From Sphaerobacter thermophilus DSM 20745 (GTDB lineage Bacteria; Chloroflexota; Chloroflexia; Thermomicrobiales; Thermomicrobiaceae), in NCBI RefSeq assembly GCF_000024985.1, contig NC_013523.1, forward strand, positions 1,674,001 to 1,738,000: 64,000 nt of DNA. Direction: 5' to 3'. A model generated the notes under the pieces. It was not told the origin of the DNA. It searched no databases and saw only the letters and a program-made list of their open reading frames with translations. How positions within the stretch are numbered: position 1 is the first letter of the stretch; each line of letters opens with the position of its first letter. Position numbers and translations under genes: made by a program. Below are positions 45,303-53,307 of the stretch, piece after piece.

Positions 45303-46445
45303 ATGCATCCCCGACCCGCCCTCGCCGTCCGCTTCCTTGGCTCCTCACTCTCCATCCCGCTAGGATGGTTGTTCATCACGCTGGCCGCGGCCGGTTTCAC
45401 CCTGAGTACCCTCAGACCGTCCGCAGACTCATCCATCGGCGTACCGCACTGGTACTTGGCTGGAACTCTGCTAATTGCGGGAGCCTTCGGCTCGCTCCTG
45501 CTCCACGAGGTCGGGCACGCTGCGGTCGCGCGCCGGCTGGGTTATGATCCCGGCCGCCTGGCGCTTTACCCCTTCGGCGGAGCGCGGGCCGGATTCAACG
45601 ACCCGGGGACACCCCGCCAGAATACCCTCGTAGCTCTGGCCGGACCGCTCACCTCACTGGCGCTGGGCCTGGTCCTTGGGCTGATCTGGTGGTTGCTTCC
45701 GACGGAGCCGGTGCTGCTGCGGCGCGATGTCGGCTATCTGGCCGCGGTCAACATCGCGCTGGCCGGCATCAACCTCCTCCCCGGGTACCCGCTCGATGGG
45801 GGCCGCATCTTCCGCGCGTTGGTGTGGTACCTGCACGACGACTACACCATCGGCACCCGCGCCGCCGTCGTGTACGGGCAGTTCATCGCCTTTATCGCCT
45901 TCGCCGGAGGACTGGCGCTCCTCGGCAGCGGGCGTGCGCTCGCCGTCTGGGGCCTGTGGATGGTCCTGGTCGGCTGGGCAATGAGCCGGGCTGCCCGTGA
46001 GGAGATGGCGCGCACGTTCTTCGTCGTCGCGGGCGCCGAGATCTCGGCCGGGGAAATCGTCGCCGGGATCAACCCGCGCATCGACGCCGCGCAGTCGATC
46101 GATGCCGCACTCGACGTGCTCCTGGCGCAGGAGCACGGCGGGCCGGCGCTCGTGGAAGAGGACGGTCGGGTGGTGGGGATCCTCCCGCTCGACCGGCTGC
46201 GGCGCTTCCGGCGCGCGGAGTGGCCGCACCGTACGGTCGCCGAGGCGATGGTTCCCCTTGCCGGCTTGCCCCGGCTGGAGGACGACGCGAGCGTGCGTGA
46301 TGTCCTCGTCTGGTTGTCCGAGGTTGAGGCCGGAGTGTTGCTCGTCACGCACGGCGGCGAGGTCATCGGCGCGATCGACCGGCGGCTCGCCGTGACCCGG
46401 CTCCTCGACCGTGCCCGAGCGCGTAAACGGCTCGTCCACCGTTGA
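45303..46445 (+). CDS. Site-2 protease (M50) family protein with CBS domains
   Basis: This 380-residue intramembrane metalloprotease has the zinc motif HEVGH at residues 68-72 in a hydrophobic helix. The third ligand motif NLLPGYPLDGGRIFRAL follows in a later helix. About six membrane helices precede a C-terminal pair of CBS domains (residues ~250-370; GGPALVEEDGRVVGILPLDRL, VAEAMVPLAGLP, GEVIGAIDRRLAVTRLL) that probably bind adenine nucleotides. The ATG follows AGGAGGG. Proximity to darA suggests, without proof, coupling to nucleotide signalling. Confidence 0.9.
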   Translation: MHPRPALAVRFLGSSLSIPLGWLFITLAAAGFTLSTLRPSADSSIGVPHWYLAGTLLIAGAFGSLLLHEVGHAAVARRLGYDPGRLALYPFGGARAGFNDPGTPRQNTLVALAGPLTSLALGLVLGLIWWLLPTEPVLLRRDVGYLAAVNIALAGINLLPGYPLDGGRIFRALVWYLHDDYTIGTRAAVVYGQFIAFIAFAGGLALLGSGRALAVWGLWMVLVGWAMSRAAREEMARTFFVVAGAEISAGEIVAGINPRIDAAQSIDAALDVLLAQEHGGPALVEEDGRVVGILPLDRLRRFRRAEWPHRTVAEAMVPLAGLPRLEDDASVRDVLVWLSEVEAGVLLVTHGGEVIGAIDRRLAVTRLLDRARARKRLVHR

Positions 46446-46471
46446 AACGATACGGCCGGCCGGACCGCCGG

Positions 46472-46480
46472 TGGTATACT
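46472..46480 (+). promoter_or_regulatory. Extended -10 promoter of hflX
   Basis: TGGTATACT is an extended -10 element (TGN plus TATACT at 46475-46480). No clear -35 is present, which is usual for this class. The implied start near 46487 leaves about 70 bases before the apparent AUC initiation codon. Confidence 0.55.
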
Positions 46481-46556
46481 TTGGTCGCACTGAGCAACTT
46501 GATGCCGCACCGTTTGAAGTGGACGCGACCCGACGATTCGGAAGGAAGGCGAGACT

Positions 46557-47858
46557 ATCGGACGCAGACTCCAAACCAACCCCACCGCCGAGCGCGCGCT
46601 GCTGGTCGCCGTCGATTGGCGCAACGATGGGTGGGATCTGGAATCCTCGCTGACTGAGCTGGCCCATCTGGCCGAGACCGACGGCCTCGTCGTTGTGGGA
46701 TCCGTGACCCAGCGCCTCCCCAAGCCCAACATGACCCACTACGTGGGCTCCGGGAAGCTGGAGGAGATCCGCGCGCTCAAGGACACCCTGCACTACGATG
46801 TCGTGCTCGTCAACGATGAACTGTCCCCCGGCCAGCTCCGGCACCTGGAAGATGCGCTCGACGCCAAGGTGATCGACCGCACGGCGCTCATTCTCGACAT
46901 CTTCGCCCGCCGGGCACAGACACATGAGGGGCGCTTGCAGGTTGAGCTGGCGCAGCTCGAGTATCGCCTCCCCCGGCTGACCCGCATGTGGACGCACCTC
47001 TCGCGGCAGGCGGTCGGTGGCGTCGGCCTGCGAGGCCCCGGTGAGACGCAGTTGGAGGTGGACCGCCGGCAGGCGCGGCGTCGCATCGCCCTGATCAAGA
47101 GTCAGTTGCAGGAGGTCCATCGCCACCGCGAGCTGTACCGGAACCGGCGCCGGCGCCAGAACATCCCCGTCATCGCGCTCGTCGGGTACACAAACGCCGG
47201 GAAGTCCACGCTGCTCAACCGGCTGACAGACGCGGGTGTGTTGGCCGAGGACAAGCTCTTCGCCACGCTCGACCCAACCACCCGCCGGGTAACGCTCCCC
47301 AGCGGGCGGACGGTGCTGATGACCGACACGGTGGGCTTCATCCACAACCTGCCCACCTTCCTGGTCGCGGCTTTCCGGGCGACGCTGGAGGAGATCCTCG
47401 AGGCGAGCGTGATCGTCCACGTGATGGACGTGACGCACCCCAAGGCTGCCGAGCAGGCGGAGACGGTCCGGACCGTGCTGGAGGACCTGGGCGCCGACAG
47501 CCGGCCGAAGGTGACCGCGCTCAACAAGATCGACCGGCTCGGCGATGGCCTCACGCCCGACCAGATTGCGGCCGACCTCAACCTCCCGCCGACCTACGTA
47601 CCCATCTCGGCGGCGACGGGGGCCGGGGTGGATCTGCTGCTCCAGCGGGTCGAAGAGATCCTCACCGAGCAGCAGCGGCTGGTGCCGGTCCGCGTGGTCG
47701 TGCCCTACAGCGAGGCCGGGCTGGTGGACCTCTTCCACCGGGCCGGCAAGGTCGACAGCGAGCGCTTCGGCGAGCACGGCACGCTGCTCGCGGGGCACCT
47801 GCCCGTCGATCTGCTCCCACGCTTCGAGCCGTACCGGGAGACGGCCGGGACGCGCTGA
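46557..47858 (+). CDS. hflX: GTPase HflX, apparently starting at ATC
   Basis: This ribosome-splitting/rescue GTPase is about 433 residues long. The N-terminal domain (ERALLVAV, SLTELAHLAETDGLVVVG, YVGSGKLEEI) is conserved in HflX but lies upstream of the first canonical start (GTG 46695). The frame is open back to a TGA at 46515 and holds no ATG, GTG or TTG. AAGGAAGG lies seven bases before ATC at 46557, so ATC initiation is proposed, with ATT at 46536 as a weaker option. The G domain has GYTNAGKST (~210-218), DTVGF and NKID. GRARRAQTHEG-like and GGVGLRGPGETQLE segments fit the family. Confidence 0.9.
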   Translation: MGRRLQTNPTAERALLVAVDWRNDGWDLESSLTELAHLAETDGLVVVGSVTQRLPKPNMTHYVGSGKLEEIRALKDTLHYDVVLVNDELSPGQLRHLEDALDAKVIDRTALILDIFARRAQTHEGRLQVELAQLEYRLPRLTRMWTHLSRQAVGGVGLRGPGETQLEVDRRQARRRIALIKSQLQEVHRHRELYRNRRRRQNIPVIALVGYTNAGKSTLLNRLTDAGVLAEDKLFATLDPTTRRVTLPSGRTVLMTDTVGFIHNLPTFLVAAFRATLEEILEASVIVHVMDVTHPKAAEQAETVRTVLEDLGADSRPKVTALNKIDRLGDGLTPDQIAADLNLPPTYVPISAATGAGVDLLLQRVEEILTEQQRLVPVRVVVPYSEAGLVDLFHRAGKVDSERFGEHGTLLAGHLPVDLLPRFEPYRETAGTR

Positions 47859-47899
47859 CTCCCGTTGTGCCATACTCACGCCGGCCCGCTGGCCGAGAA

Positions 47900-47942
47900 G
47901 GTGTCAGGGCGGCGCGGGAATGACCCGCGCCGCCCTGACACC
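47900..47942 (+). terminator. Perfect 19-bp hairpin after hflX
   Basis: Arms 47900-47918 and 47924-47942 pair perfectly around AATGA. No T-run follows. It starts 41 bases after the hflX stop and is the strongest simple hairpin in the window. Confidence 0.6.
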
Positions 47943-48067
47943 GGTGGGAGTCGGTAGTACTTAGGTTCGATTCATTCCTTCAGGACAAGTCGGTACCTAG
48001 TGGAAGCCCTACCCCGTCGCTATAATCGAGGCGCGAGTTACGAGGTCGTCAGCGACAAGGAGCCAAG

Positions 48068-48433
48068 ATGACGGGGTCGCTTGGGCAGGCACTGCAAGCT
48101 CTACGAGATGCCAGCGGGCTGCTGATGGTGTCGGTGGTTGGCGCGGACGGCCTCGTGGTTGAGGCCGCCGCCGATTCCGGGGTCGATGCGGAGTCGCTCT
48201 CAGCGATGGCCGTGAGCGGCCTGCTGATGATGGACGCCCTGGGGCAGGAATTGGGTGAAGGGTCGGCGCGGCAGGCGATCCTGGAGTACGGCGAGAGCGT
48301 TGTGATCCTTACGCCGCTGGATGACGACCTGCTCCTGGTGACCGTGGCCCGCGGCGACTTCAACCTCGGTCGGATGCGCCTCATCATCCGGCGCTTCGTC
48401 GATCAGATTTCCAGCGCCGTCGCCGCCATCTGA
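48068..48433 (+). CDS. Roadblock/LC7 domain protein
   Basis: The 121-residue protein is a single Roadblock/LC7 (longin-like) domain: SGLLMVSVVGADGLVVEAAA at the start, then an Ala/Met-rich helix and SVVILTPLDDDLLLVTVA. Such proteins dimerise and regulate Ras-like GTPases of the MglA type. AAGGAG lies upstream of the ATG and a TATAAT lies at 48021-48026. It is followed by purM, a second roadblock gene and an MglA-like GTPase, so it probably works with them. Confidence 0.85.
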   Translation: MTGSLGQALQALRDASGLLMVSVVGADGLVVEAAADSGVDAESLSAMAVSGLLMMDALGQELGEGSARQAILEYGESVVILTPLDDDLLLVTVARGDFNLGRMRLIIRRFVDQISSAVAAI

Positions 48434-48462
48434 GCGGGGGCGCGCGCACCACGGGAGCCTCG

Positions 48463-49554
48463 GTGAGCACGGAAAAGCCAGTTTACGGTGGCAAGGCCAG
48501 CTATCGGGACGCAGGTGTCGATATCGACGCCGCCGACGCCGCGAAGGGGCAGATCGCCAGACTGGTCTCCGCCACTCACGGACCGCAGGTAGTGCGAGGC
48601 GTCGGCCACTTCGGTGCCTTCTTCCAGGCGCCTGGGCCGGACAACCCCTTCGTCCTGGTGTCGAGCGCCGACAGTGTCGGCACCAAGATCCTCGTCGCCG
48701 AGATCGCCGGCCAGCACGAGTCGATCGGTGTCGATCTGGTGAACCACTGCGTCAACGACATCCTGGCCTGCGGCGCCCGGCCGCTCTTCTTCCTCGACTA
48801 CATCGCAGCCGAGCGTTTCCCCGAGGGCCTGATCGAGGCGCTGGTGCGCGGAATGACCGACGCCTGTCGGAAAGCCGGCTGCGCGCTGATCGGCGGTGAG
48901 ACGGCGCAGCTCCCAGGCATCTACCAGCCCGGGACTTACGACCTGGCCGGCTTCATCGTCGGCAGCGTCCACCGGGACCGCATCGTCGACGGGGCTACGA
49001 TCCGCGCTGGCGACCTGCTCGTCGGTCTGCCGAGTTCCGGCCTGCACACCAACGGTTACAGCCTGGCACGAGCGGCGTTTGGGCTCGATCCCAAGGACGC
49101 CGCCGCCCGTGAGCGACTGGCAGCCACGCCCGCGTGGGCCGACCGCCCGCTCGGGGAACTCCTGTTGGAGCCGCACCGCTCCTACCTGCCGGTCGTTGAG
49201 CCGCTGCTCGACACGGGGGTCCTCCGCGGCATGGCCCACATCACCGGCGGAGGGATCGCGGGGAACGTCGGGCGCGTCATCCCGGAGGGGCTGGAGGCCG
49301 TGATCGACGTCCGCTCGTGGGAACCGCCGGCGCTGTTCCGCGGCCTGCAGCAGGCGGGCAACATCGACTCCGCCGAGATGTACCGCGTGTTCAACATGGG
49401 CGTGGGCTTTGTCCTGATCGCCGCACCCGGTGATGCGCAGCAGCTCGCCGCCCAGCTTGAGGGCGCACGCATCATTGGTGAAGTCCAGGCGGCCCCGGAG
49501 GGGCAACAAACCAGAGCGCGCTACGTGGGACTGGCCGATGCCGGTGGTGACTAA
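48463..49554 (+). CDS. purM: Phosphoribosylformylglycinamidine cyclo-ligase
   Basis: The 363-residue AIR synthetase closes the imidazole ring in purine synthesis. SYRDAGVDIDAADAAKGQI, VSSADSVGTKILVAEI, VNHCVNDILACGARPLFF, GGETAQLPGIY, LPSSGLHTNGYSLAR and THITGGGI-like AHITGGGIAGN motifs are in order. GTG start. It is inserted between two roadblock genes with gaps of 29 and 32 bases, so it is very likely co-transcribed with them. Confidence 0.95.
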   Translation: MSTEKPVYGGKASYRDAGVDIDAADAAKGQIARLVSATHGPQVVRGVGHFGAFFQAPGPDNPFVLVSSADSVGTKILVAEIAGQHESIGVDLVNHCVNDILACGARPLFFLDYIAAERFPEGLIEALVRGMTDACRKAGCALIGGETAQLPGIYQPGTYDLAGFIVGSVHRDRIVDGATIRAGDLLVGLPSSGLHTNGYSLARAAFGLDPKDAAARERLAATPAWADRPLGELLLEPHRSYLPVVEPLLDTGVLRGMAHITGGGIAGNVGRVIPEGLEAVIDVRSWEPPALFRGLQQAGNIDSAEMYRVFNMGVGFVLIAAPGDAQQLAAQLEGARIIGEVQAAPEGQQTRARYVGLADAGGD

Positions 49555-49586
49555 GGCGCCCCGGCACCCGACGCGAGCGGGAGGCC

Positions 49587-50129
49587 ATGATGATTCCGTT
49601 TGACCGGGCACTCAGCAACCTGGTCGTCACCGAAGAGGACACGGCGCAAATCACGGCGTGCCTGCAGCGGCTCATCGCGGACTCCGGAGCCAGTTACAGC
49701 ATGGTGCTGGACCGCGCCGGGCAGATCCTCGCCTGGGAGAGCGACAGTATCCGGCCAGAGATGCAGCACCTGGGTGCGCTGCTGGCAGCGACCTACGCCT
49801 CCACCCGGGAGATGGCCCGGCTGCTCAATGAAGACGGCTTCCGGACCCTCCTCCAGGAGGGGCTCCGGGAGAAGATCTTCACCGAGACGGTCCAGGACGA
49901 TTGGCTGCTCGTCGTCATCTTCGATCACCAGGCCCACCTCGGGCTGGTCAAGGTGCTCGCCAAGCGAGCCACGACCGTGCTCTCCGGCATCCTGGACCTC
50001 GTGCGCGAGCGCAGCATGCAGGCAAACCAGACGCCGCGTCTCGCGCAGGTGCGCAAGGCGACCACCGATACGATCGACCTGCTTTTCAAGGATGACTCGA
50101 GCGGGACGAAGGACCCTTCGAGCAAGTAA
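49587..50129 (+). CDS. Roadblock/LC7 domain protein, longer form
   Basis: The 180-residue protein has a Roadblock/LC7 fold (ITACLQRLIADSGASYSMVLDRAGQILAW, then EKIFTETVQDDWLLVVIFD, HLGLVKVLAKRA) with a C-terminal helical, polar extension. Start ATG at 49587; ATG at 49590 is equally plausible. It precedes the GTPase gene by 22 bases. It may act as the GTPase-activating partner. Confidence 0.85.
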   Translation: MMIPFDRALSNLVVTEEDTAQITACLQRLIADSGASYSMVLDRAGQILAWESDSIRPEMQHLGALLAATYASTREMARLLNEDGFRTLLQEGLREKIFTETVQDDWLLVVIFDHQAHLGLVKVLAKRATTVLSGILDLVRERSMQANQTPRLAQVRKATTDTIDLLFKDDSSGTKDPSSK

Positions 50130-50151
50130 CGGCGAGGAAGCGGACACCGAG

Positions 50152-50727
50152 ATGGCGCTGATCAACGTCGCGGCCCGCGAGATCCACGGCAAGATCGTCT
50201 ACTACGGCCCGGGCCTTTCGGGCAAGACGACCAACCTGCAGTACATCCACTCGCGGATCCCCGCCCACACCAAGGGGGAACTCCTCTCCATTGAGACGGA
50301 GACGGAGCGCACCCTCTTCTTCGACTTCCTCCCGCTCGACCTGGGCAAGGTGCACGGCTTCACCATCCGCTTCCACCTCTACACCGTGCCGGGGCAGGTG
50401 CTCTACGAGCGCACCCGCGTGGCGGTGCTCAACGGCACCGACGGCGTCGTCTTCGTCGCCGACGCGCAGCGCGACCGCCTGGCCGACAACCTGCAGAGTC
50501 TCCGCGAGCTGGCACAGAACATCACCGCGCAGGGCAAGCGTTTCCTCGATTTCCCACTAGTGATGCAATACAACAAGACCGACCTGCCGGATGCCCTGCC
50601 CACGCCCGTGCTCGACCGCTACCTGAACACAATCAAGGCCCCGCGCTTTGAGGCGGTCGCGGTGACCGGCAAGGGCGTCTTCGAGACCCTGCGGGCGATC
50701 TCCAAACTCGTCGTCAACAAGCTGTAG
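50152..50727 (+). CDS. MglA-like small Ras-family GTPase
   Basis: The 191-residue protein has the P-loop YYGPGLSGKTTNLQ, a DFLPLDLG strand, the switch II area LYTVPGQVLYERTR, and QYNKTDLPD as the N/T-KxD specificity motif. In MglA-type GTPases the intrinsic arginine/Thr-rich arrangement and TVPGQ replace the usual DxxGQ, as here. MglA with roadblock (MglB-type) partners sets cell polarity and motility in Myxococcus. In non-motile Chloroflexota the role is unknown. Confidence 0.92.
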   Translation: MALINVAAREIHGKIVYYGPGLSGKTTNLQYIHSRIPAHTKGELLSIETETERTLFFDFLPLDLGKVHGFTIRFHLYTVPGQVLYERTRVAVLNGTDGVVFVADAQRDRLADNLQSLRELAQNITAQGKRFLDFPLVMQYNKTDLPDALPTPVLDRYLNTIKAPRFEAVAVTGKGVFETLRAISKLVVNKL

Positions 50728-50872
50728 CGACGACGCATCGAGCCACCCCTGACCCTGGCTTGCCGGCTGGTGCAGCACCAGCGCGGCCCGGTTATACTGT
50801 CCTGAACCCACACCATTCACCGAGGGGCGTGCGACGCCATCGTCGAGGAGGGAGAACGGAGGAGCGGCGCGC

Positions 50873-51130
50873 ATGGAGGTATTCGTCCGGCTGGGGCCTG
50901 GTTTCTCCCAACTCGCCGGGGTCCCACGACTCACCATATCGCTGGAACCGGGCGCCACCGTGCATGACCTGCTCGGCCACCTCCGCCAGCGCTACCCAAC
51001 GCTGGGGGCCGCGCTCGGCTCGGCCTTGCCGGTCGTCCGCGGAACCTCCGTGAGCGCCGACCATCCGCTGGCGCCCGGCGACGAGGTCGCGTTCCTCAAA
51101 CCGGTGTCGGGCGGCTCGGCAGGGCGCTGA
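50873..51130 (+). CDS. MoaD/ThiS-like ubiquitin-fold sulfur carrier protein
   Basis: The 85-residue β-grasp protein has the usual start MEVFVRLG, a TVHDLLGHLRQRYP helix and GDEVAFLKPVSGG. The normally C-terminal Gly-Gly is followed by Ser-Ala-Gly-Arg, so thiocarboxylation would need removal of four residues. It is 32 bases before an acetamidase-family gene and behind a TATACT (50793-50798). No MoeB/ThiF-like activator is in the window. Confidence 0.8.
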   Translation: MEVFVRLGPGFSQLAGVPRLTISLEPGATVHDLLGHLRQRYPTLGAALGSALPVVRGTSVSADHPLAPGDEVAFLKPVSGGSAGR

Positions 51131-51162
51131 GCCGAGACGCAATCCACAAGGGAGGGCGCGTC

Positions 51163-52476
51163 ATGGCCATCAAAGTCCAGGCGGGACACGAGACCGTCTT
51201 CGTCGACACCTTTACCAACGGCATCCTCAGCCCGACCGGACCGATGCTCGGTCCGGTTCGAGACGGCGGCCACATCGTCGCCAACACCGCACCCGGCTGC
51301 TGGGGGCCGATGATCACCCCGGCCATCCGTGGCGGCCACGAGGTGACTCAGCCCGTCGCCGTCGAGGGCGCCGAGGTCGGCGATGCGATCGCGATCCGGA
51401 TCAAGGACATCGTGGTCACGTCGATCGCGACCGCCTCCGGCAACGATCAGGTCATGGCCGGGCGCTTCCTCGGCGACCCCTACGTCGCCGGGCGTTGCCC
51501 CGAGTGCGGCACGCTCTATCCCGAGACCCGTATCGAGGGGATTGGCCCCACGGCCGTCCGGTGCGTCAACTGCGGCGCCGATGCCACCCCCTTCATCTTC
51601 ACGAACGGCTACACCATCGCCTTCGACGAGAACCGCCAGGTCGGGGTCACCCTACACCAGCAGGCGGCCGAGTCGATCGCGCGCGAGGCCGAGCGCTACG
51701 CCGCCCTGCCGGAGAATTCGATCCAGAACCCGATCCTCACCTTCGCGCCGCACGACCTCGTCGGAGTCGTCGCTCGCATGCGCCCCTTCCTGGGTCAGCT
51801 CGGCACCACCCCGGCGATCGACATGCCCGACTCCCACAACGCGGGCGACTTCGGTTCGTTCCTCGTCGGCGCACCCCACGAGTACGGCATCACCGTGGAT
51901 CAGCTCGCGCACCGCACTGACGGCCACCTCGACGTGGACGCCGTGCGGGCCGGGGCGATCCTGATCTGTCCTGTCAAGGCACCGGGCGGTGGCGTCTACA
52001 TGGGTGACATGCACGCACTGCAGGGCGACGGTGAGATTGCCGGGCACACCTGCGACGTGTCGGGCGTCGTGACGCTGCAGGTGCATGTCATCAAGGGCTT
52101 GAACATCGACGGGCCGATCCTGCTGCCAGTCGCTGAAGATCTGCCCTTCCTGGCCAAGCCACTCACCGCCGAGGAGCGCGCCCGCGCCGAGGCGTTAGCA
52201 CAGGCCTGGGGCGTTCCGGCGCTGGAGGAGTCGGCACCCATCTCCGTCATCGGCACCGGGCCTGACCTGAACAGCGCAACCGACAATGGCCTGCAGCGCG
52301 CGGCGGATCTTCTCGAAATGACGGTCCCCGAGGTCAAGAACCGCGCGACTATCACCGGTGCGATCGAGATCGGCCGACACCCGGGCGTGGTGCAGGTCAC
52401 CTTCCGTGCGCCACTCGACCGGCTGGAGAAGCGCGGCCTGCTCCCCTACGTTCGCGATCAGTACGGGATCGACTAG
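51163..52476 (+). CDS. Acetamidase/formamidase family protein with zinc-ribbon insertion
   Basis: The 437-residue protein has the FmdA/AmdA core, GGGVYMGDMHALQGDGEIAG and TCDVSGVVTLQV being the characteristic metal-site region, and PAIDMPDSHNAGDFG. Residues 112-137 hold two C-x-x-C knuckles (C112/C115, C134/C137) not typical of simple formamidases, forming a likely zinc ribbon. It hydrolyses formamide or acetamide to ammonia, or a related amide. The exact substrate is unknown. It follows the MoaD-like gene. Confidence 0.85.
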   Translation: MAIKVQAGHETVFVDTFTNGILSPTGPMLGPVRDGGHIVANTAPGCWGPMITPAIRGGHEVTQPVAVEGAEVGDAIAIRIKDIVVTSIATASGNDQVMAGRFLGDPYVAGRCPECGTLYPETRIEGIGPTAVRCVNCGADATPFIFTNGYTIAFDENRQVGVTLHQQAAESIAREAERYAALPENSIQNPILTFAPHDLVGVVARMRPFLGQLGTTPAIDMPDSHNAGDFGSFLVGAPHEYGITVDQLAHRTDGHLDVDAVRAGAILICPVKAPGGGVYMGDMHALQGDGEIAGHTCDVSGVVTLQVHVIKGLNIDGPILLPVAEDLPFLAKPLTAEERARAEALAQAWGVPALEESAPISVIGTGPDLNSATDNGLQRAADLLEMTVPEVKNRATITGAIEIGRHPGVVQVTFRAPLDRLEKRGLLPYVRDQYGID

Positions 52477-52500
52477 GCGCAGGTCTTGGCGACGACCACC

Positions 52501-52531
52501 CCGCCCCTCCCCGATGACCTGGGAGGGGCGG
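52501..52531 (+). terminator. Hairpin after the acetamidase-family gene
   Basis: An 11-bp perfect stem (52501-52511 with 52521-52531) is followed by ACTCCTGTCT. It lies 24 bases after the stop. The weak T content makes it a moderate terminator candidate. Confidence 0.55.
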
Positions 52532-52620
52532 ACTCCTGTCTGGTCTGCCCTGGTCGCGCGGGCCGATTCCTGGCATGATCGTGCCAGCGGGTGCCGACCC
52601 GTGTCGGACGAGGGGAGACA

Positions 52621-53280
52621 GTGCCGCGCATGAGCGCGTACGAAGAACACCAAGAGCCACCGGAACAGGATCCCGCGTTGCGGCGGGCCGAAGCGGCCGC
52701 CACGCTTGAGACGCCCGACCCGGAGCACAGCCGGCACGTCGCCGTGCTGGCGCTGAGCCTGTTCGACCAGCTCCGCGAGCCGCTCGACCTCCCCGCCGAG
52801 GGGCGAGAGCTCCTTGCCGCTGCCGCGCTGTGGCACGATGTCGGGCAGCGGATCCGGCTCGCGGACCACCACCGGCTCAGCTACGAGGTGATCCGCGACA
52901 GCGTGGCCCGCGAGTTCACCCCCGAGGAGCGACTGGCGATCGCCAACATTGCGCGCTACCACCGGGGTGCCGCCCCGTCGCTGGAGCACACCGGTTACCG
53001 GAGCCTGCCGCGCCGGCTGCGGCCCCTTGTGGACCAGATGGCCGCGCTACTGCGCATTGCCGAGGCGCTCGACGCCTCGCACCTCCAGGTGGTCCGGGAG
53101 ATCCGGTGCACGGTCGGTCCGGACGCTGTCACTGTCCGCGTCCGCGCCCGCGAGTACCCGATGATGGAAGTTGAGCGGGCGCACGCCCGCAGCGGCCTGT
53201 TCCGCGACGTGTTCCAACGCGACATCGTGTTCATACCCGAGATCCGGACCGGCGAGCCGGATGCGCCACCGACGGCCTGA
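52621..53280 (+). CDS. HD-domain phosphohydrolase
   Basis: The 219-residue HD protein has HSRHVAVLALSLF with the first His, LLAAAALWHDVGQRIR with the HD pair, and HRLSYEVI and YHRGAAPS with further His ligands. The overall layout resembles the C-terminal HD domain of exopolyphosphatase/GppA (Ppx), here as a stand-alone protein. The GTG at 52621 has GAGGGG at a good distance; the ATG at 52630 is the alternative. It is followed 27 bases later by purH. Confidence 0.82.
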   Translation: MPRMSAYEEHQEPPEQDPALRRAEAAATLETPDPEHSRHVAVLALSLFDQLREPLDLPAEGRELLAAAALWHDVGQRIRLADHHRLSYEVIRDSVAREFTPEERLAIANIARYHRGAAPSLEHTGYRSLPRRLRPLVDQMAALLRIAEALDASHLQVVREIRCTVGPDAVTVRVRAREYPMMEVERAHARSGLFRDVFQRDIVFIPEIRTGEPDAPPTA

Positions 53281-53307
53281 CCGGCGACGGAAGGAGTTTG
53301 CCCACCG

